A stretch of 64,000 nt of DNA, from the NCBI RefSeq assembly GCF_003634275.1, contig NZ_RBWY01000001.1:415713-479712 (forward strand). The letters are read 5' to 3'. A program made the translations under genes and the position numbers. Within the stretch, counting starts at the first letter, position 1. Every line of letters begins with the position of its first letter. Below are positions 61,790 to 64,000 of this stretch, one piece after another. Source of the stretch: Orbus hercynius (GTDB lineage: Bacteria > Pseudomonadota > Gammaproteobacteria > Enterobacterales > Orbaceae). Below the pieces are notes generated by a model. The model saw only the letters and a list, made by a program, of their open reading frames with translations. It was not told where the DNA came from and did no database searches.

Positions 61790-63143
61790 TGAACTTAATT
61801 TGGCTATTGTGGGTCATGCCAATGTGGGTAAAACATCATTACTGCGAACATTGACACAAGATAGCCATTTAGGAAGCATCGCTGACAAACCTGGCACGAC
61901 AACACATGTTGAAAGAATCACCTTTTCACTCGCACAAAACAAAAAAATTCATTTTTACGATACACCTGGTATCGAAGACAGCATTGCGCTGTATGATTAT
62001 ATTCGCCAGTTGGATCGTTTTAATACTAAAAGCGATGGCATTGATAAACTAAACCTATTTTTAGCCAGTCCTGAATCACAGCATCAATTTGAGCAAGAAG
62101 CAAAAGTTATTCGCCAATTATTGAAAAGTGACGTCGCAATTTATGTCGTGGATGTGCGAGAACCCGTACTTGAGAAATACCATGACGAGCTAGCTATACT
62201 TGCTTATAGCGATAAGCCAGTCCTAGCGGTACTTAACTATACGGCATCGTCTTCACCCAATGAAACGAATTGGAAAACATTGCTTGCCAGAGTCGGTATC
62301 CATACTATTGTTCGTTTTGATGCGGTGTTTCCATCGATCGATGGTGAAATCCGCCTTTACCAAAGCTTATTATTACTGATTGAACCTGCCCAAGCAATTT
62401 TAAACCAATGGCAAGAAAAAATTCAGCAACAGCGTGCATCTCGTGATTATGCAGCTAAAATCGTAATTGCTGAAACGCTCATTGACGTTGTTGCTTATCA
62501 TGAGTTGGTGAAAAACAACATTGAAGCGGTGGTTAAATCAATGCAAGATCAAGTGCGTCGACGAGAGCAAAAAGCCATCGATGATTTATTATCGTTATAT
62601 CAGTTTTCTGTTGCGCAAGAAAGTAGTGAGAATATGCCTATATTACAAGGTCGTTTTAAAAGCGATTTATTTAATAAAGAAGCGCTGAAGTTAATGGGGA
62701 TACATTTAAGCAAAGGCGTTATTTCAGGTGCAGCAATTGGTGCGGGTGTTGATTTAGCGGTTGGTGGTATCACGTTAGGTTCAGCGGCTTTAATTGGTGC
62801 AACAATTGGCGGAATTGCACAAACAGCCAAGCATTACGGCGCACGAATCAAACAAAAAATATCAGGCCATACTAATATGACCATCGATGATGCCGTTATC
62901 TGTTTTTTATCGCTACGATTATTACAGCTAAAGGCAAGCTTGAATGCGCGAGGTCATGCTAATAATATGCCGATTGTTTTAGCTAAATTAGATGAGAATG
63001 AATGGAAAAAGGGCAAATTACCTAAATCGTTACAAATTGCCCGAGCTCACCCTAATTGGTCTACACTTAATCATCATCGCTATAAAAAACACGATGATCA
63101 ACGTCAAGAGGTTTTGGAACATGTTGCAAATGAATTGGATTAG
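61779..63143 (+). CDS. DUF3482-type membrane-associated GTPase
   Basis: A 454-residue GTPase of the TRAFAC class. G1 is GHANVGKTSL near the N-terminus, the G2 threonines follow in KPGTTTHVERI and G3 is DTPG. The usual NKxD of G4 is replaced by NYTA. The middle is a helical coiled region (QEKIQQQRASRDYAAK, SMQDQVRRREQKA). A glycine-rich hydrophobic stretch (AAIGAGVDLAVGGITLGSAALIGATIGG, about residues 311-346) probably enters the membrane. The ATG at 61779 follows AAGG; a second ATG at once follows. Its role is unknown; the partner DUF2868 protein overlaps upstream and nlpC overlaps downstream. Confidence 0.82.
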   Translation: MMLNELNLAIVGHANVGKTSLLRTLTQDSHLGSIADKPGTTTHVERITFSLAQNKKIHFYDTPGIEDSIALYDYIRQLDRFNTKSDGIDKLNLFLASPESQHQFEQEAKVIRQLLKSDVAIYVVDVREPVLEKYHDELAILAYSDKPVLAVLNYTASSSPNETNWKTLLARVGIHTIVRFDAVFPSIDGEIRLYQSLLLLIEPAQAILNQWQEKIQQQRASRDYAAKIVIAETLIDVVAYHELVKNNIEAVVKSMQDQVRRREQKAIDDLLSLYQFSVAQESSENMPILQGRFKSDLFNKEALKLMGIHLSKGVISGAAIGAGVDLAVGGITLGSAALIGATIGGIAQTAKHYGARIKQKISGHTNMTIDDAVICFLSLRLLQLKASLNARGHANNMPIVLAKLDENEWKKGKLPKSLQIARAHPNWSTLNHHRYKKHDDQRQEVLEHVANELD

Positions 63144-63609
63144 GATATTTAAGCTTGTTAATGTCCTAATTGCATTAGTGATGTTAAGTGCTTGCAGCTC
63201 TGAAGCTTCATTGAAATACGCAGATAAAAAATCCGATTTTGTGATGCTGAAAAAAATCGAACAACAATATCAAGTCTGGAATAAAACACCCTATCGCTAT
63301 GGCGGTAATACGCTAAATGGCGTGGATTGTTCAGCATTTGTAAAACGTTTTTATAGCGATAAGTTTAATATGTGGATTCCTCGGGTGACGACCGATCAAG
63401 CAAAAATTGGCGTATCGGTTTCACAATTACAAGCTGGCGATTTGATTTTTTTTAAAACCGGCCGCGGATCAGCGGGTTTACATGTCGGTATTTATTATAA
63501 AAATGGTCAATTTTTACATGCATCAACATCTGATGGTGTCCGCTTTTCTAACGTCAATGATAGCTACTGGAAAAAACATTACTGGATCGCCAAACGTGTT
63601 GTTAGCTAA
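63121..63609 (+). CDS. nlpC: NlpC/P60-family lipoprotein NlpC
   Basis: Probable murein peptidase lipoprotein. The 162-residue product has a signal with lipobox MLSAC (lipidated Cys25) and an NlpC/P60 domain with the catalytic triad Cys70 (NGVDCSAFVKRF), His121 (LHVGIYY) and His133 (FLHASTSDGV). It follows E. coli NlpC in size and layout (YRYGGNTLNGVDCSAF). The ATG at 63121 is inside the GTPase gene (23-bp overlap); an ATG three codons later is possible. The frame upstream is not coding for this protein. Confidence 0.92.
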   Translation: MLQMNWIRIFKLVNVLIALVMLSACSSEASLKYADKKSDFVMLKKIEQQYQVWNKTPYRYGGNTLNGVDCSAFVKRFYSDKFNMWIPRVTTDQAKIGVSVSQLQAGDLIFFKTGRGSAGLHVGIYYKNGQFLHASTSDGVRFSNVNDSYWKKHYWIAKRVVS

Positions 63610-63737
63610 TTAATTGTCATTTTTATGTTGCAATTTTGCTAATCAATAACAGATAAATTGCCCGCTAAACTCACAATAAATTTATGCTATAATGCAAAAA
63701 AATCGGATGTTTGATAAAGTACGGTAAGAGTTAAATG

Positions 63738-64000
63738 ATGAGTTATCAAGTTTTAGCCAGAAAATGGCGCCCTAAAGCATTTGCCGATGTTGTCGGTCAA
63801 CAACATGTGTTAACCGTATTAGCAAATGCACTTTCTTTGGGGCGTGTTCACCATGCTTATCTCTTTTCAGGAACGCGCGGCGTTGGAAAAACATCGATCG
63901 CGCGTTTATTAGCTAAAGGCCTTAATTGCGAAAAAGGTATCACCGCCAATCCTTGTGGTGAGTGTGATAACTGCCGTGATATTGAACTGGGACGGTTTAT
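63738..64000 (+). CDS. dnaX: DNA polymerase III tau/gamma subunit DnaX, 3' end outside window
   Basis: Clamp-loader ATPase. The visible 87 residues match the E. coli N-terminus nearly residue for residue: SYQVLARKWRPKAFADVVGQ, HHAYLFSGTRGVGKTS (Walker A) and the zinc-binding CEKGITANPCGECDNC cysteines. I chose the second ATG (63738), seven bases from AAGAG and aligned with E. coli; an ATG at 63735 adjoins it. Whether a frameshift site yielding gamma exists lies beyond the window. Confidence 0.95.
   Translation, partial: MSYQVLARKWRPKAFADVVGQQHVLTVLANALSLGRVHHAYLFSGTRGVGKTSIARLLAKGLNCEKGITANPCGECDNCRDIELGRF

Overview
The window looks like the chromosome of an AT-rich gammaproteobacterium. The housekeeping genes match E. 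coli proteins closely in length and motif (pnp-nlpI-deaD, htpG, gapA, rlmKL, pssA, rep, zipA-ligA, luxS, mnmA-hflD-purB, hemCDXY, tpiA, zapB, dnaX). Gene order and base composition differ from Enterobacteriaceae. The low GC, the Pasteurellaceae-like fused ascorbate IIC-IIB and a Bacteroides/Firmicutes-like citrate module suggest the Orbaceae (Gilliamella, Orbus, Frischella and relatives, insect gut symbionts). That placement is an inference from memory of these families, not a database result. No tRNA, rRNA, CRISPR array or insertion sequence was recognised.

Layout. 0-1.4 kb: the end of an unidentified gene, a possible decayed gene and a YagU-like membrane protein. 1.7-6.7 kb: a compact aconitase - isocitrate dehydrogenase - citrate synthase operon converting acetyl-CoA and oxaloacetate to 2-oxoglutarate. 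Its aconitase is mitochondrial-type and its isocitrate dehydrogenase carries an NAD-type cofactor signature; it was probably acquired by transfer. 7-14.1 kb: pnp-nlpI-deaD (RNA turnover and cold shock), preceded by a long leader hairpin and lacking rpsO, then htpG with a sigma-32-like promoter. 14.2-17.4 kb: two tandem secreted adhesin-like paralogues sharing an upstream DNA block. 17.7-24.6 kb: a complete L-ascorbate (ula) regulon, ulaR-ulaG divergent from ulaAB-C-F-D-E. 24.7-28.5 kb: gapA, rlmKL and an ArsC-family gene. 28.7-31.8 kb: two more adhesin-like paralogues, facing each other. 32.3-36.4 kb: an orphan small gene, pssA and rep. 36.5-41.1 kb: an acrAB-type RND efflux pair with an upstream palindrome. 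41.5-50.5 kb: zipA-ligA, luxS with a small tautomerase, a lipocalin without a lipobox, yggL, rhlE, azlCD and gdhA. 50.5-57.8 kb: a seven-gene minus-strand run mnmA-hflD-purB-hemC-hemD-hemX-hemY, with a shortened HemY. 58-59.1 kb: a divergent S24-type repressor and Ner-like regulator, the switch of a Mu-like phage with no other phage gene nearby. 59.2-64 kb: tpiA, zapB, an overlapping DUF2868 - DUF3482 GTPase - nlpC operon, and the start of dnaX.

How it fits together. The citrate module and gdhA together give a route from acetyl-CoA to glutamate; no other TCA-cycle gene is in the window. The ula genes bring host or dietary ascorbate into the pentose phosphate pathway, with gapA and tpiA downstream in glycolysis. 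The four adhesin-like proteins, the efflux pump and luxS fit a host-associated lifestyle. The items most worth following are the four-member secreted protein family (14.2-17.4 and 28.7-31.8 kb), the NAD-type isocitrate dehydrogenase in a transferred three-gene module, the stranded phage switch at 58-59 kb and the DUF2868/DUF3482/NlpC operon.
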